A stretch of DNA of 39,744 nucleotides from Ruminococcus sp. (GCA_017542125.1 JAFXXU010000025.1:1-39744); one strand, 5' to 3'; shown: positions 1 to 9,081, counted from the first letter of the stretch. The notes: generated by a model from the letters alone, not told the origin. Numbers and translations: made by a program.

Positions 1-192
1 GGCAACACCGCACGACCCCTGTGCATCAGATGCGCCGTCCAGATTTTCGTCAGATTGCCTAAATTCGACGCAGGCTTGCAAGCGAAGTTCACTTCGCTTT
101 ACGCAACGTCAAGGAGAATTTGGGTGATATGACGGAAAGCTGGCAAGCAGATGATGTGCAGAGGCGCTAGCCGCGGGTCGTGCGGTGTTGCC
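1..192 (-). repeat. MITE-like element, copy A (reverse orientation)
   Basis: The first 18 bases (GGCAACACCGCACGACCC) are the exact reverse complement of bases 175-192, so the element has perfect 18-bp terminal inverted repeats. Its reverse complement aligns end to end with the elements at 32138-32309 and 37325-37496. It is 20 bp longer because the central hairpin differs: here it is AAGCGAAGT (80-88), a 2-nt loop, and ACTTCGCTT (91-99). It encodes nothing convincing and no transposase. The window begins exactly at its end, so a target duplication on that side cannot be checked. It lies upstream of the dockerin gene at 362. Confidence 0.85.
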
Positions 193-193
193 T

Positions 194-322
194 ATACCCT
201 TGCCCTGCCTTGCTGCGGGGAGCAGCTCACCTGTGCAGAACTTGCTGGGGGAGACCCTTTTGAAAAAGGGTAATCCCCTATGCCTTTGCAGGAGGCATTG
301 CCCCCGCAGCAGGGCAGGGTAT
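194..322. repeat. Second inverted-repeat element with nested hairpins, upstream of the dockerin gene
   Basis: The left arm at 194-220 (ATACCC..CCCTGC..GCTGCGGGG) and the right arm at 301-322 (CCCCCGCAGCAGGGCAGGGTAT) are an imperfect inverted repeat. Between them are a nested hairpin around 243-280 (GGGG, then ACCCTTTT/AAAAGGGT, then CCCC) and a small ATGCCT/AGGCAT hairpin. No flanking duplication was seen. It could be a second mobile or REP-like element, or a structured leader of the gene at 362. A TATAAT box lies just downstream at 334-339, but its -35 region is poor. Confidence 0.55.
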
Positions 323-361
323 GGAAATGAGAGTATAATAACACATTTCGGAGGAATTCCA

Positions 362-3286
362 ATGAGGATAAAGGCGTTGATAGCTTGTGCTGTTACCTCG
401 GTGATGTTATTCACGCAGGCAGGGTTCATGCCCAGAGAGGCGTGGGCTGAGGGGACAGTTACATACAATGCGAACGAATACGCTCCCTTCAAGGGGCGGA
501 CGGCTGAGGAGACAGCGAGGCGCTATTCCGAGGCGCTGCTCACAGGGGCGACCTACTCTGACGGCAACAGCTCGACCTATTACAGCGAGCCCTGCTCCGT
601 CACTGCTCCTTATGCGCCGGGAGTGCTGACTGAGGACACTCTGGACGCCATGCTTGCGATGACCAACTTTTACCGCTGGCTTTCGGGCACTCCGGAGATC
701 ACTGTTCCCTGCGAGCCTGACGAGAGCCTGCAGGTCCAGGCGCTGGTGAGGAACATATACCGTTCCCACAAGGTAGACGGCAACCCTCAGCCCGAGGGGA
801 TGAGCGATGAGATGTGGAACGCGGGCAAGATAACCGGCCACAACGTCCTGGCGTGGGGCTTGAGCCCCCAGGGCTCCATCAAGGGCTGGGTCAACGAGGG
901 CTATGACCTGAACACGGGAGCCTGGTCCTCGAGAGGGCACCGCTATGCGCTGATCTCGCCGGAGCATTCCACCTTCCGGTTCGGCTACTGCGGGAACACC
1001 TCCATAGGCGCCTACGGCGGCGCTGCGGTCAGTTACAAGGACACCTTCTCAGCCTTCCCGATGCCGGGAGCCATGCCCGCCGAGGCCATCGCCCGCCCTG
1101 CCAGGACCTCCTGGGGCGCGGAGTGGGAGAGCGGAGCCTTCACCTTCACCGATATAGGCTCAGTTACAGTAACCATAAAGAACCTCACCACCGGGCAGAC
1201 CTACACCCGCACCTCTGCTGCGGGGACTCTGGTCTCGGAGAAGAGCAACCGCATCGAATTTGTCCAGGCGGAGGATTACAACACCTCCACGAACCAGTAC
1301 GAGTGCCCCTACGAGATAACAATTACCGGCCTCAAGGACAGAAACGGCTCCTCGGCAAAGATAACCTACACCGTCGAGTTCTTCAAGGCTGCCGACCTGG
1401 CACCCTCAAAGGTAGTGTCCGCCACGGCATACTATAACAATCTCCATATCAGCTCCAAGTGGATGGATGAGGAAAACCTCGGCAAGATAGCCGCGGGTCT
1501 GCCCAAAACTCTGAATATCAAGACCGAGTCGGGCGAAGTATATACTATGACCACCAAGAACGAGTGGGTCTATGATGCGGAGAACAGCTGCTTCCGCACC
1601 TCCGCCGACCCTGCCGACCTCCCGGATATGGCGGTTGACACCTCGGGAGTGCTGAAGGATATCCGCCTGACTGTCCAGGCTGACGATACCTGCAACAAGT
1701 TCTCGCTGACTACTGCCCCCAGCTCGGAGAGTGACATCAACGAGGGCAGCGAGCTTTATTTCAAGCAGTATATATATATCAAGAATTACTCAAATACAGC
1801 AGTCTGCCGGTTCGTCTCCGACGGCGAGGGCGGCTACAGCGGCGATATGGTGTTCGATACTGTTGCCTCTCCCGAGCTGGACACAGGCACCGTAAGGAAT
1901 GAACACTATCTGAGATCACCCACCTGCCTTGCTTCCGACAGCGGTGAGTATTTCACCATAAACTACACTCCGGACAGCAGGTATATGGATGCCTATATCA
2001 GCGGCACCACGGTCTCGCTCAATATCGTCCATAAGTATTCTGCCCAGCAGACCAAGGACCCCACCTGCACCGAGGAGGGAGTCATCACCTATACCTGTCC
2101 CCTCTGCGGCGACAGCTATACCGAGCCTGTGCCCGCCAACGGGCATGATTATACCTATATCGACACCAAAACAGCCACCTGCACCTCCGACGGCCTGCGG
2201 GTATATACCTGCTCCGCCTGTGGAGATGAGTATTCGGAGCCGGTGCCGGCGCTCGGCCACAGCTATAACACTAAGGTCGTCCCCCCCACCTGCACCGAGG
2301 ACGGCTATACCCTCTATACCTGCTCGGAGTGCGGCGACAGCTATAAGAGCGACCCCGTCCCCACCCAGGGGCATCAGTATAAGACGAAGGTGCTCCGGGA
2401 CCCCACCTGCACAACTCCCGGCCTGAAGAAATACACCTGCCAGGAGTGCGGCGAGAACTATTCCGAGGTCATCCCGGCGCTGGGGCACGATCTTATCAGC
2501 AAGATGATCCAGCCCACCTGCACCGAGGACGGCTACACCCTCCACACCTGCTCGCGGTGCACCTACAGCTATAAGGACAGCACCGTCACCACCACGGGTC
2601 ACAAATTCGTTCCCAAGATAACCACCGAGCCCACCTGCACCGAGGACGGCGTGCGTACCTTCACCTGCTCGGAGTGCGGCGAAAGCTACACCGCTCCCGT
2701 TCCCGCCGAGGGGCACAGCTATCTTGATGTGGTCATAGCCCCCACCTGCACCACCGAGGGCTACACCTTCCACATCTGCGGCGTCTGCGGCGACAGCTAT
2801 ACCGACAGCCGCGTTCCTCCCCTGATCTCGGTGGAGAGCGCAGTGATAAGCTTACCTGTCTCCCGATACGATACCTTTGACGCTGCACTGATCACAGCCG
2901 ATGTCAGGGTGATGCTGGGTGATACGGAGCTGATCGACGACGAGGATATGATCGTCTCGGTATCAAAGCCCGACAGGCAGGGGTATGCTATCATAACCGC
3001 GGAGGGCATAGGCCTATACGGAGGAACGGTAACTAAGAAGGTGCTGATCGCCTCCGCCTCGGAAAGCTTTGTACTGGGTGATGCCGACCGAAACGGCACC
3101 GCCGCTCTGCTGGACTACGCCCTGATGCGGCTGTACGTCCTGACGAGTTATCCCGTGGATATAGATCTCATAGCCGCAGACCTTAACAACGACAAGACTG
3201 TGGATGAGAAGGATCTGGAGCTGATGATGGCTTATCTCGTAGGGGCGGATATAACTGTGAGCAAGCTCACAAAAGGAGTAGAATGA
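362..3286 (+). CDS. Secreted dockerin protein with CAP-like region and seven H-C-CxxC repeats
   Basis: This is a 974-residue predicted extracellular protein. The ATG at 362 follows GGAGG at 350-354 and opens a classic signal peptide (basic start, hydrophobic core, A-W-A-E at about residue 29). Upstream in-frame codons lie in the repeat region and were not used. Residues about 90-230 resemble a CAP/SCP-like domain (N-F-Y-R-W, G-H-N-V-L-A-W, S-R-G-H-R). Middle regions look beta-rich. Residues about 557-820 hold seven tandem 37-39-residue units of the pattern H-x-Y...P-T-C-T...Y-T-C-x-x-C-G-x-x-Y, which could bind metal. Residues about 905-965 are a type I dockerin with two good calcium loops (D-A-D-R-N-G-T..D and D-L-N-N-D-K-T..D). 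Attachment to a cohesin scaffold is inferred from the dockerin. The role of the CAP-like and repeat parts is unknown. Its stop overlaps the galT start by 4 bp. Confidence 0.85.
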   Translation: MRIKALIACAVTSVMLFTQAGFMPREAWAEGTVTYNANEYAPFKGRTAEETARRYSEALLTGATYSDGNSSTYYSEPCSVTAPYAPGVLTEDTLDAMLAMTNFYRWLSGTPEITVPCEPDESLQVQALVRNIYRSHKVDGNPQPEGMSDEMWNAGKITGHNVLAWGLSPQGSIKGWVNEGYDLNTGAWSSRGHRYALISPEHSTFRFGYCGNTSIGAYGGAAVSYKDTFSAFPMPGAMPAEAIARPARTSWGAEWESGAFTFTDIGSVTVTIKNLTTGQTYTRTSAAGTLVSEKSNRIEFVQAEDYNTSTNQYECPYEITITGLKDRNGSSAKITYTVEFFKAADLAPSKVVSATAYYNNLHISSKWMDEENLGKIAAGLPKTLNIKTESGEVYTMTTKNEWVYDAENSCFRTSADPADLPDMAVDTSGVLKDIRLTVQADDTCNKFSLTTAPSSESDINEGSELYFKQYIYIKNYSNTAVCRFVSDGEGGYSGDMVFDTVASPELDTGTVRNEHYLRSPTCLASDSGEYFTINYTPDSRYMDAYISGTTVSLNIVHKYSAQQTKDPTCTEEGVITYTCPLCGDSYTEPVPANGHDYTYIDTKTATCTSDGLRVYTCSACGDEYSEPVPALGHSYNTKVVPPTCTEDGYTLYTCSECGDSYKSDPVPTQGHQYKTKVLRDPTCTTPGLKKYTCQECGENYSEVIPALGHDLISKMIQPTCTEDGYTLHTCSRCTYSYKDSTVTTTGHKFVPKITTEPTCTEDGVRTFTCSECGESYTAPVPAEGHSYLDVVIAPTCTTEGYTFHICGVCGDSYTDSRVPPLISVESAVISLPVSRYDTFDAALITADVRVMLGDTELIDDEDMIVSVSKPDRQGYAIITAEGIGLYGGTVTKKVLIASASESFVLGDADRNGTAALLDYALMRLYVLTSYPVDIDLIAADLNNDKTVDEKDLELMMAYLVGADITVSKLTKGVE

Positions 3287-4785
3287 TGATATTTGAAAGC
3301 ATAAAAAAACTTGTGACATACGGGCTGGAGACCGGGCTCATCGCTCCGGAGGATAAGGTCTGGGCCACTAACCGCCTGCTGGAGGCTCTCGCGCTGGATG
3401 CCTATGAGGAGCCTGCGGAGGAGTACCGGGAGGTCGATCTTGAAAGCACCCTCGGGGAGCTGCTGGACTTCGCCTGCGAAAAGGGTCTCTGCGAGGACAA
3501 TGTGACCTGCCGCGATCTTTTCGATACCAAGCTTATGGGGCTGCTCACACCCAGACCCTCTGAGGTGACAAAGCGGTTTTCGGAGCTTTATCAAAGCTCC
3601 CCCTCCGAAGCCACCGACTGGTTCTACAAGCTCTCCCAGGACAGTGACTATATCAGGCGCTACCGAATAAAGAAGGATATGCACTGGCTGGCACCCACCG
3701 AGTACGGGGATATAGATATCACCATAAACCTCTCAAAGCCCGAGAAGGATCCCAAGGCTATCGCCGCCGCGAAGAACGCTCCGCAGTCGGGGTACCCCAA
3801 GTGCCTGCTCTGCTACGAGAACGTGGGCTATGCGGGGCGGCTCAACTCCCCCGCAAGGCAGAACCACCGGGTCATCTCCGTGACCATTAACGGCGAGGAG
3901 TGGGGCCTGCAGTTCTCGCCCTACGTTTACTACAATGAGCATTGCATACTGTTCAACAAGCGCCATACGCCTATGGTCATCGACCGCTCGGCTTTCTCGA
4001 AGCTCTTTGATTTCATCGGGCAGTTCCCCCATTACATCATCGGCTCCAATGCCGATCTGCCCATAGTGGGCGGCTCAATACTCTCCCACGAGCATTTCCA
4101 GGGGGGCAATTACGAATTCCCCATGGCAAAGGCTCCCGTGGAGAAGGAGTTCTGCTTCAAGGGCTATGAGGATATAAAGGCGGGTACCGTCAAGTGGCCT
4201 ATGTCGGTCATAAGGCTCAGGGGTGCCGACAGGGAGAAGCTCACCTCCCTTGCCGACAGGATACTTACCTGCTGGAGAAGCTATTCGGACGAGGAGCTTT
4301 TCATCTTCTCCGAGACCGGCGGCGAGCCCCATAACACCATCACTCCCATAGCCAGGATGAGAGACGGGGAGTATGAGCTGGATCTCGTCCTTAGGAACAA
4401 TATCACCACCGACGAGCACCCCCTGGGTGTATATCACCCTCACGCCGAGCTCCACCACATCAAGAAGGAGAATATCGGCCTCATAGAGGTGATGGGTCTG
4501 GCGGTGCTGCCCGCACGTTTGAAGAGCGAGATGACACAGCTGGCTCAGGCCATAAGAGAGGGCAGGGACCTCCGCTCCGATGAGACTCTTTCCAAGCACG
4601 CCGACTGGGCATATGAGTTCATGTCCCGCAGGAGCGTTGACCCTGAGAATGTGGGAGAGGTCATCAAGGAGGAGATAGGCATAGTGTTCTCAAAGGTGCT
4701 GGAGCACGCAGGCATCTACAAGAGAGATGCTGCGGGCAGAGCAGGCTTTGAGCGTTTCGCCGGGTATGTGAACGAGAGCCTTTGA
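3283..4785 (+). CDS. galT: UDP-glucose--hexose-1-phosphate uridylyltransferase, class II
   Basis: Leloir-pathway enzyme in the cytoplasm. It exchanges UMP between UDP-glucose and galactose-1-phosphate to give UDP-galactose and glucose-1-phosphate. The 500-residue length and the N-terminal helical region followed by the transferase domain fit the class II (Firmicute) GalT family, which is longer than the E. coli type. The histidine triad Y-H-P-H-A-E-L-H-H is near residue 385, and a G-G-S-I-L-S-H-E-H-F-Q motif lies near residues 265-275. The start ATG overlaps the preceding stop (ATGA), with AAAGGAG 5' of it, so translation is probably coupled to the dockerin gene. No galK or galE is in the window. 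UDP-galactose supply for the downstream YfhO gene is possible but inferred. Confidence 0.95.
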   Translation: MMIFESIKKLVTYGLETGLIAPEDKVWATNRLLEALALDAYEEPAEEYREVDLESTLGELLDFACEKGLCEDNVTCRDLFDTKLMGLLTPRPSEVTKRFSELYQSSPSEATDWFYKLSQDSDYIRRYRIKKDMHWLAPTEYGDIDITINLSKPEKDPKAIAAAKNAPQSGYPKCLLCYENVGYAGRLNSPARQNHRVISVTINGEEWGLQFSPYVYYNEHCILFNKRHTPMVIDRSAFSKLFDFIGQFPHYIIGSNADLPIVGGSILSHEHFQGGNYEFPMAKAPVEKEFCFKGYEDIKAGTVKWPMSVIRLRGADREKLTSLADRILTCWRSYSDEELFIFSETGGEPHNTITPIARMRDGEYELDLVLRNNITTDEHPLGVYHPHAELHHIKKENIGLIEVMGLAVLPARLKSEMTQLAQAIREGRDLRSDETLSKHADWAYEFMSRRSVDPENVGEVIKEEIGIVFSKVLEHAGIYKRDAAGRAGFERFAGYVNESL

Positions 4786-4832
4786 TAAGGCTTGACCGGC
4801 GAGGATAAATTAACTGACTAAGGGGTAATCCA

Positions 4833-5612
4833 ATGACACGACGCAGAAGAAAAAAAGGTTTCTGGCAGCAGAGCAGGGAAGCACTGGTGATCTGGGGCTC
4901 ACTGGCCGTCGCCGCAGCAGCGGGGATAGTGCTGCTGATATATGCCTCGGTGCTGGGACTCAGGGCGCACAAGGCCCATACCGTTGAGCCGCTGACCACT
5001 GAGCAGATAATCAGGACCAACACCGCTCAGGCGGATAAGCTGATGGTATTCGCCCACCCCGACGACGAAGTACTCTGGGCAGGCGGGCATCTTATGGAGG
5101 GCGGCTGGCTCTGCGTCTGCATAACAAACGGCAGGAACGATACCCGTAAGGAGGAATTCCTGAAGGTCATCGATGCCTCGGGGAACACCCCTATGATACT
5201 CGAATACCCCGATAAGGTCAACGGCGAGCGGGATGATTGGAATGCGGTCAGAGACGGTCTGTTAAAGGATCTTGAGCTGCTGGTGGGCTATAAGAAATGG
5301 TCGGTGATAGCGACCCACAATCCCGATGGGGAGTACGGGCATATCCACCATCTGATGACCTCGGATCTGGTGACTGCCGCCTGCATAAACTGCGGCGTCA
5401 AGGACAAGCTGATGTATACGGGGGACTATTACAAGAAGGAGAATCTCCCGGCTGTGGAGAGCCGCCTTGAAAGGCTCCCGGAAGAGCAGATCGAGTTCAA
5501 GAATTATCTGCTGGGCTTTTACAAGTCTCAGGCATCTACGATAGAGAAGCTCTCGCATATGGTCCCCTATGAGATGTGGGAGCCTGCCGAGGGCTGGAGG
5601 GACAGAAGGTAA
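4833..5612 (+). CDS. Membrane-anchored PIG-L/LmbE family deacetylase (copy 1)
   Basis: A 259-residue zinc-dependent N-deacetylase of the PIG-L/LmbE family, which removes acetyl groups from N-acetylglucosamine-type sugars. Visible signatures are A-H-P-D-D-E with His75, Asp77 and Asp78, and G-E-Y-G-H-I-H-H with His170, His172 and His173. A very basic N-terminus (R-R-R-R-K-K) precedes one transmembrane segment at about residues 18-42, so the positive-inside rule puts the catalytic domain outside the membrane. GGGGTAAT precedes the ATG. The stop codon overlaps the start of the next gene by one base (TAATG), which argues for coupled translation. It is a paralogue of the gene at 26827-27597. The actual substrate is unknown; a GlcNAc added by the adjacent YfhO protein is the natural candidate. 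Confidence 0.85.
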   Translation: MTRRRRKKGFWQQSREALVIWGSLAVAAAAGIVLLIYASVLGLRAHKAHTVEPLTTEQIIRTNTAQADKLMVFAHPDDEVLWAGGHLMEGGWLCVCITNGRNDTRKEEFLKVIDASGNTPMILEYPDKVNGERDDWNAVRDGLLKDLELLVGYKKWSVIATHNPDGEYGHIHHLMTSDLVTAACINCGVKDKLMYTGDYYKKENLPAVESRLERLPEEQIEFKNYLLGFYKSQASTIEKLSHMVPYEMWEPAEGWRDRR

Positions 5613-8098
5613 TGAGACGGCTTGACCGCAGAGACTGTGCTATACTCCTTTCGGCGGGCATTGTTTTTGCTGCGGCCGTGCTTGCCTATACCCATTTTGA
5701 GTATGCCTTCGGGTCGATCCTCGACTGGCCCAGCCAGCACTACGCCATCCCCGATATGATGCGGAAGCTTTTTTACGATACGGGCGAGCTGTTCCCGAGC
5801 CTTGCGCCTGACCTGGGCGCAGGGGAGAACATTTATGCGTTCTCTTACTACGGGCTTTACTCGCCTGTTATTTTATTTTCATATCTTCTGCCCTTTGTGC
5901 CCATGCGGGTGTATATACAGGTCTCGGCGGCGGTGCTTTGCTTTGCGGGAGCAGCGCTTTTCTACCGCTTTATGCGCAAACGCAGTGGGAAAGCTGTCTC
6001 GGGGGCGCTGATGGCGGCATACCTGCTGGCTTCACCGGTGTTTTTACATTCCCACAGGCATATCATGTTCGTTTCCTGCCTGCCGTTCCTGATACTGGCC
6101 TTTGAGGCGGTGGATATGTACTTTGAGGGCAGGCACAGATGGCAGCTGACCCTGTGGTCGTTCCTGATAATAATGACCAGCTGGTTTTTCAGCGTCGCGG
6201 CGCTGACGGCTGTTACCGTCTACGGCGTTTACCGCTGGCTCTCCGTGGAGGAGGAGCCGTCGCTCAGAGCATTCCTCCGGGCTGCCGGGGGCTTTGCCGG
6301 TAGGATAGTCTCGGCGGTGCTTATGGCAGGCGTACTGCTGCTGCCCACGATATACGTCCTGATCTCCGGGCGGGATGAGGCGAACATCACCGTCACTCTG
6401 AAAGATTTCATCCCCTCGCCCCGCTTCAATATGCTGGGATACTCTGCCTACTCAATGGGTCTGGGCACCGCAGCCCTTTTCGGGATAGTCTGCGGGGTGC
6501 TCTCAAAGGACAGAGCCAGGCGCTTTCTGGGTATCGTTATGGCTCTGCTGATCTCATGCCCCCTGTTTGTCTATATCCTCAACGGGACTATGTATATCGA
6601 CTCAAAGGTGCTGATACCCTTTATTCCCCTGACGCTCCTGCTTTTCGGAGACGTCCTCGCCGACGCGGGGAGGGGAGCGGTGAAGTGGTATTCTCTGCTC
6701 ATAACGGCAGGGGCGTTCTGGCTCTGCTGGGTCATGTCCCGCTATGACAGCTTCGTTTTCAGTATGATGAGAACAGATATGCTCCTGCTGGCGGCGGCGG
6801 TGGTGTTCCTGCTGATATTCAAGAACAGGCTGCTGATGTTCGCAGCGCTGCTGGCGGTGCCGTTCTGCTCGGCGTATTACCTCAATTCCCGGGATCAGCT
6901 CATCTCTGAGGAAACTCTTGACAGCGTCAACTCCCCCGCCTACGGGCGGCTCACCGAAAAAGCCGAGAGCGAGGGGGACTGGCTCCGCACCTCTGTGGCG
7001 GAGCACAGGCTTCTGACCTCCAATCTGGCGGAGGGCAGCGGGTACCGCAGCCCCTATCTCTATTCCTCGGTACACAACAAGCTCTATAACAGCTTCTACC
7101 TGAACGTTATGAACAACGAAAACGAGCTGCGCAACCCCGCGCTCACCGTCCGCTCCCAGAACCCCATGTTTGAGCTGTTCATCTCAAACGGACGCCTGCT
7201 CTCCGAGAGCCCCGAGGCGCCCTACGGCTATGAGCCTGCGGGAGAGGACAGCGGAATATGCCTTTACACAAACCCCTATACCCTCCCAGTGGGGAGAGTG
7301 AAGCCCCGTCTGGGCGAGGATGTTTTCGACAGCCTCACCACCGCCGAGAAGATGGAGGCTCTGGTGAGGTACACCGTCTCCGGCAGCGGGGGAGAGTTTG
7401 AGAGCACAGCCACACCGCTGGGTGAGCTTTCCCTGCCGGAGAGCCAGTTCATCACCAGGACGGAAAAGGGGTACAGCATAAATGCCCCTCAGGTTTTTTC
7501 GCTGACCCTCCCGCTGGAGGCAGCCGTCCCCGAGGGGAAGCTGCTGGTGCTGGAGACCGTCTGCGGCGGCAACAGCGCCGATGTTTCTTTGACCGTCAAC
7601 GGCGTCACCAACCTCCTGACCGACCCCAACTGGAAATACCGCAACAACAATACCTCCTTCACTTACGTTATCGCTCCGGGGGCGGACGGGAGCCTCGATG
7701 CTCTCTACCTTGACTTCTCCGAGGGGGAGTACACCCTGAGCAGCTTTACCGCCTCGCTCATCGACTATCCCGCCGAGGCTCATAACTGCGATGCCCTCGT
7801 CATCGACCGTGACAAGACGGGCGGGGACGTTATCGAAGGCAGCATCACCTGCACCGGGGACGGTATGTTCGAGCTTGCAGTGCCCTACTCGGAGGGCTTC
7901 ACTCTCACCGTTGACGGGCAGGAGAGGGAATACGAATGTGTGGGCAAGGCCTTCATCGGTTTCCCGCTGGAGGCGGGTGAGCACAGCATCACCCTGCGAT
8001 TTACGGCTCCCTGGCTCCGGGCAGGGCAGATAATGAGCATCCTGGGGCTGCTGACGGCAGTGCTGCAGGAAGTCCTCTCCCGCCGCAGGAAGGGCTGA
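5612..8098 (+). CDS. YfhO-family polytopic membrane protein, probable extracytoplasmic glycosyltransferase (copy 1)
   Basis: An 828-residue protein with about a dozen hydrophobic segments in the first 420 residues, then a long, largely soluble C-terminal region and a last transmembrane segment near residues 805-822. The composition and layout match the bacterial YfhO family (GT-C-like fold). B. subtilis YfhO and Listeria relatives are implicated in sugar decoration of lipoteichoic acid from a lipid-linked donor. The start used is the ATG in TAATG at 5612 (M-R-R-L-D-R-R-D-C), because the upstream ATG at 5576 lies inside the deacetylase gene and the chosen start matches the paralogue at 24277-26823. 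Strongly shared blocks are W-P-S-Q-H-Y-A-I-P-D near the start, H-S-H-R-H-I-M-F near residue 147 and Y-E-C-V-x-K-A-F-I-G near the end. Donor and acceptor are not known. Confidence 0.75.
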   Translation: MRRLDRRDCAILLSAGIVFAAAVLAYTHFEYAFGSILDWPSQHYAIPDMMRKLFYDTGELFPSLAPDLGAGENIYAFSYYGLYSPVILFSYLLPFVPMRVYIQVSAAVLCFAGAALFYRFMRKRSGKAVSGALMAAYLLASPVFLHSHRHIMFVSCLPFLILAFEAVDMYFEGRHRWQLTLWSFLIIMTSWFFSVAALTAVTVYGVYRWLSVEEEPSLRAFLRAAGGFAGRIVSAVLMAGVLLLPTIYVLISGRDEANITVTLKDFIPSPRFNMLGYSAYSMGLGTAALFGIVCGVLSKDRARRFLGIVMALLISCPLFVYILNGTMYIDSKVLIPFIPLTLLLFGDVLADAGRGAVKWYSLLITAGAFWLCWVMSRYDSFVFSMMRTDMLLLAAAVVFLLIFKNRLLMFAALLAVPFCSAYYLNSRDQLISEETLDSVNSPAYGRLTEKAESEGDWLRTSVAEHRLLTSNLAEGSGYRSPYLYSSVHNKLYNSFYLNVMNNENELRNPALTVRSQNPMFELFISNGRLLSESPEAPYGYEPAGEDSGICLYTNPYTLPVGRVKPRLGEDVFDSLTTAEKMEALVRYTVSGSGGEFESTATPLGELSLPESQFITRTEKGYSINAPQVFSLTLPLEAAVPEGKLLVLETVCGGNSADVSLTVNGVTNLLTDPNWKYRNNNTSFTYVIAPGADGSLDALYLDFSEGEYTLSSFTASLIDYPAEAHNCDALVIDRDKTGGDVIEGSITCTGDGMFELAVPYSEGFTLTVDGQEREYECVGKAFIGFPLEAGEHSITLRFTAPWLRAGQIMSILGLLTAVLQEVLSRRRKG

Positions 8099-8137
8099 AA
8101 GTGCGGTATCTCAATACAATATTTACAAATATCCCCC

Positions 8138-8166
8138 TTGAAATCTCTGCCGGAGTATAGTATAAT
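8138..8166 (+). promoter_or_regulatory. Sigma-A promoter for the hydrolase-prfC genes
   Basis: TTGAAA at 8138-8143, a 17-base spacer and a perfect TATAAT at 8161-8166. It lies 46 bases ahead of the chosen hydrolase start and downstream of the YfhO stop, so it separates the two transcription units. Confidence 0.75.
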
Positions 8167-8211
8167 ATAGGTTGCGTGTTATCTCAGAGAACAGGGGGCA
8201 GAGGTGAGAAT

Positions 8212-9081
8212 ATGAAAGAATACGGCAGAAAAGCCAAGGTCGGCGGGACCGAGATCAACGTCTATACCGAGGGCAGCGGTTCGCCTGTTATCGTGTTTAT
8301 GGCAGGTTCCGGCGTGGGATGCCCCGCCCTTGAATACAAGCCCCTGTATAAAAGGCTCTCCGACAGCTATACCATAGCCGTGGTGGAAAAGGCAGGCTAC
8401 GGTCTGAGCGGAAAGGCTCAGACGGAAAGAACGGTGGAGAACCTTGTTGAAGAGAGCCGTGCTGCTCTCAGGAGCCTGAACATCGACCCGCCCTATGTCC
8501 TGGCGCCCCACTCCTATTCGGGGTTTGAGGCGATCTGGTGGGCGAACACCTATCCCGGTGAGGTCAAGGCCCTGCTGGGGATAGATATGGGCTTTCCCAA
8601 TATGATGAAAGCTCAGGCGCGGGAGATCCCCGATGAAAAGAAAAGAGCCATGGTGGCCAGGACCAGAGCCCTGATGCAGAAGATCGCAAAGCGGGGGCTG
8701 CTGGATAAAATGCTCCGCAGCAAGACGGTGAACGCCTCCGGCCTTTTGACGGGCAGCGAGCTCACCGATGAAGAGAAGCAGACCTACGAGGAGGTCTACT
8801 ATAAGAACATCACCAGCGAGGCGGTATTTGAGGAGTCGATCCTCGCCGATGCCAATGCGGAAAAGGCTGCCGCAACAGGCAAGCTTTCCTGCCCCGCCTG
8901 CTTCGTTGTAAGCAATATGAAGACCCCGGTCAAGGCGCTGACCTGGCAGCAGGCAGCCAAGGATTACGCCGCCGAATGCGGTGCCGAGATACACCTGATC
9001 AACCAGGGGCATACTATGTATGCAAAGATCCCCGATAAGCTGGCTGCGCTGTTCAAGGCGTTTTTGAAAAAGACACTGTAA
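8212..9081 (+). CDS. Alpha/beta hydrolase
   Basis: A 289-residue soluble alpha/beta-hydrolase fold protein. The start at 8212 was chosen for the GAGGTGAG ribosome site just upstream; an earlier in-frame ATG at 8176 lies only about 10 bases beyond the -10 box. An early oxyanion-type G-S-G-V-G segment is followed by P-H-S-Y-S-G, with likely nucleophile Ser101. The general fold would place an acid residue after D-M-G-F, and the catalytic His is in N-Q-G-H-T-M near residue 266. The P-x-S-x-S elbow, rather than G-x-S-x-G, resembles the elbow of proline-iminopeptidase-like members. The substrate cannot be told. No signal peptide is present. It is followed after 27 bases by prfC, with no terminator between them. 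Confidence 0.8.
   Translation: MKEYGRKAKVGGTEINVYTEGSGSPVIVFMAGSGVGCPALEYKPLYKRLSDSYTIAVVEKAGYGLSGKAQTERTVENLVEESRAALRSLNIDPPYVLAPHSYSGFEAIWWANTYPGEVKALLGIDMGFPNMMKAQAREIPDEKKRAMVARTRALMQKIAKRGLLDKMLRSKTVNASGLLTGSELTDEEKQTYEEVYYKNITSEAVFEESILADANAEKAAATGKLSCPACFVVSNMKTPVKALTWQQAAKDYAAECGAEIHLINQGHTMYAKIPDKLAALFKAFLKKTL

Noticed and set aside
1916-2773. Gly/Ala/Val-rich minus-strand frame opposite the repeat region of the dockerin protein
   Set aside because: Its internal periodicity is the complement of the forward H-C-CxxC repeats; there is no independent gene signal.
2030-2820. Regularly spaced ~111-117-bp repeats that could look like an array
   Set aside because: They are in-frame protein repeats, not CRISPR: units diverge throughout and there are no constant repeats with unique spacers of 30-40 bp.
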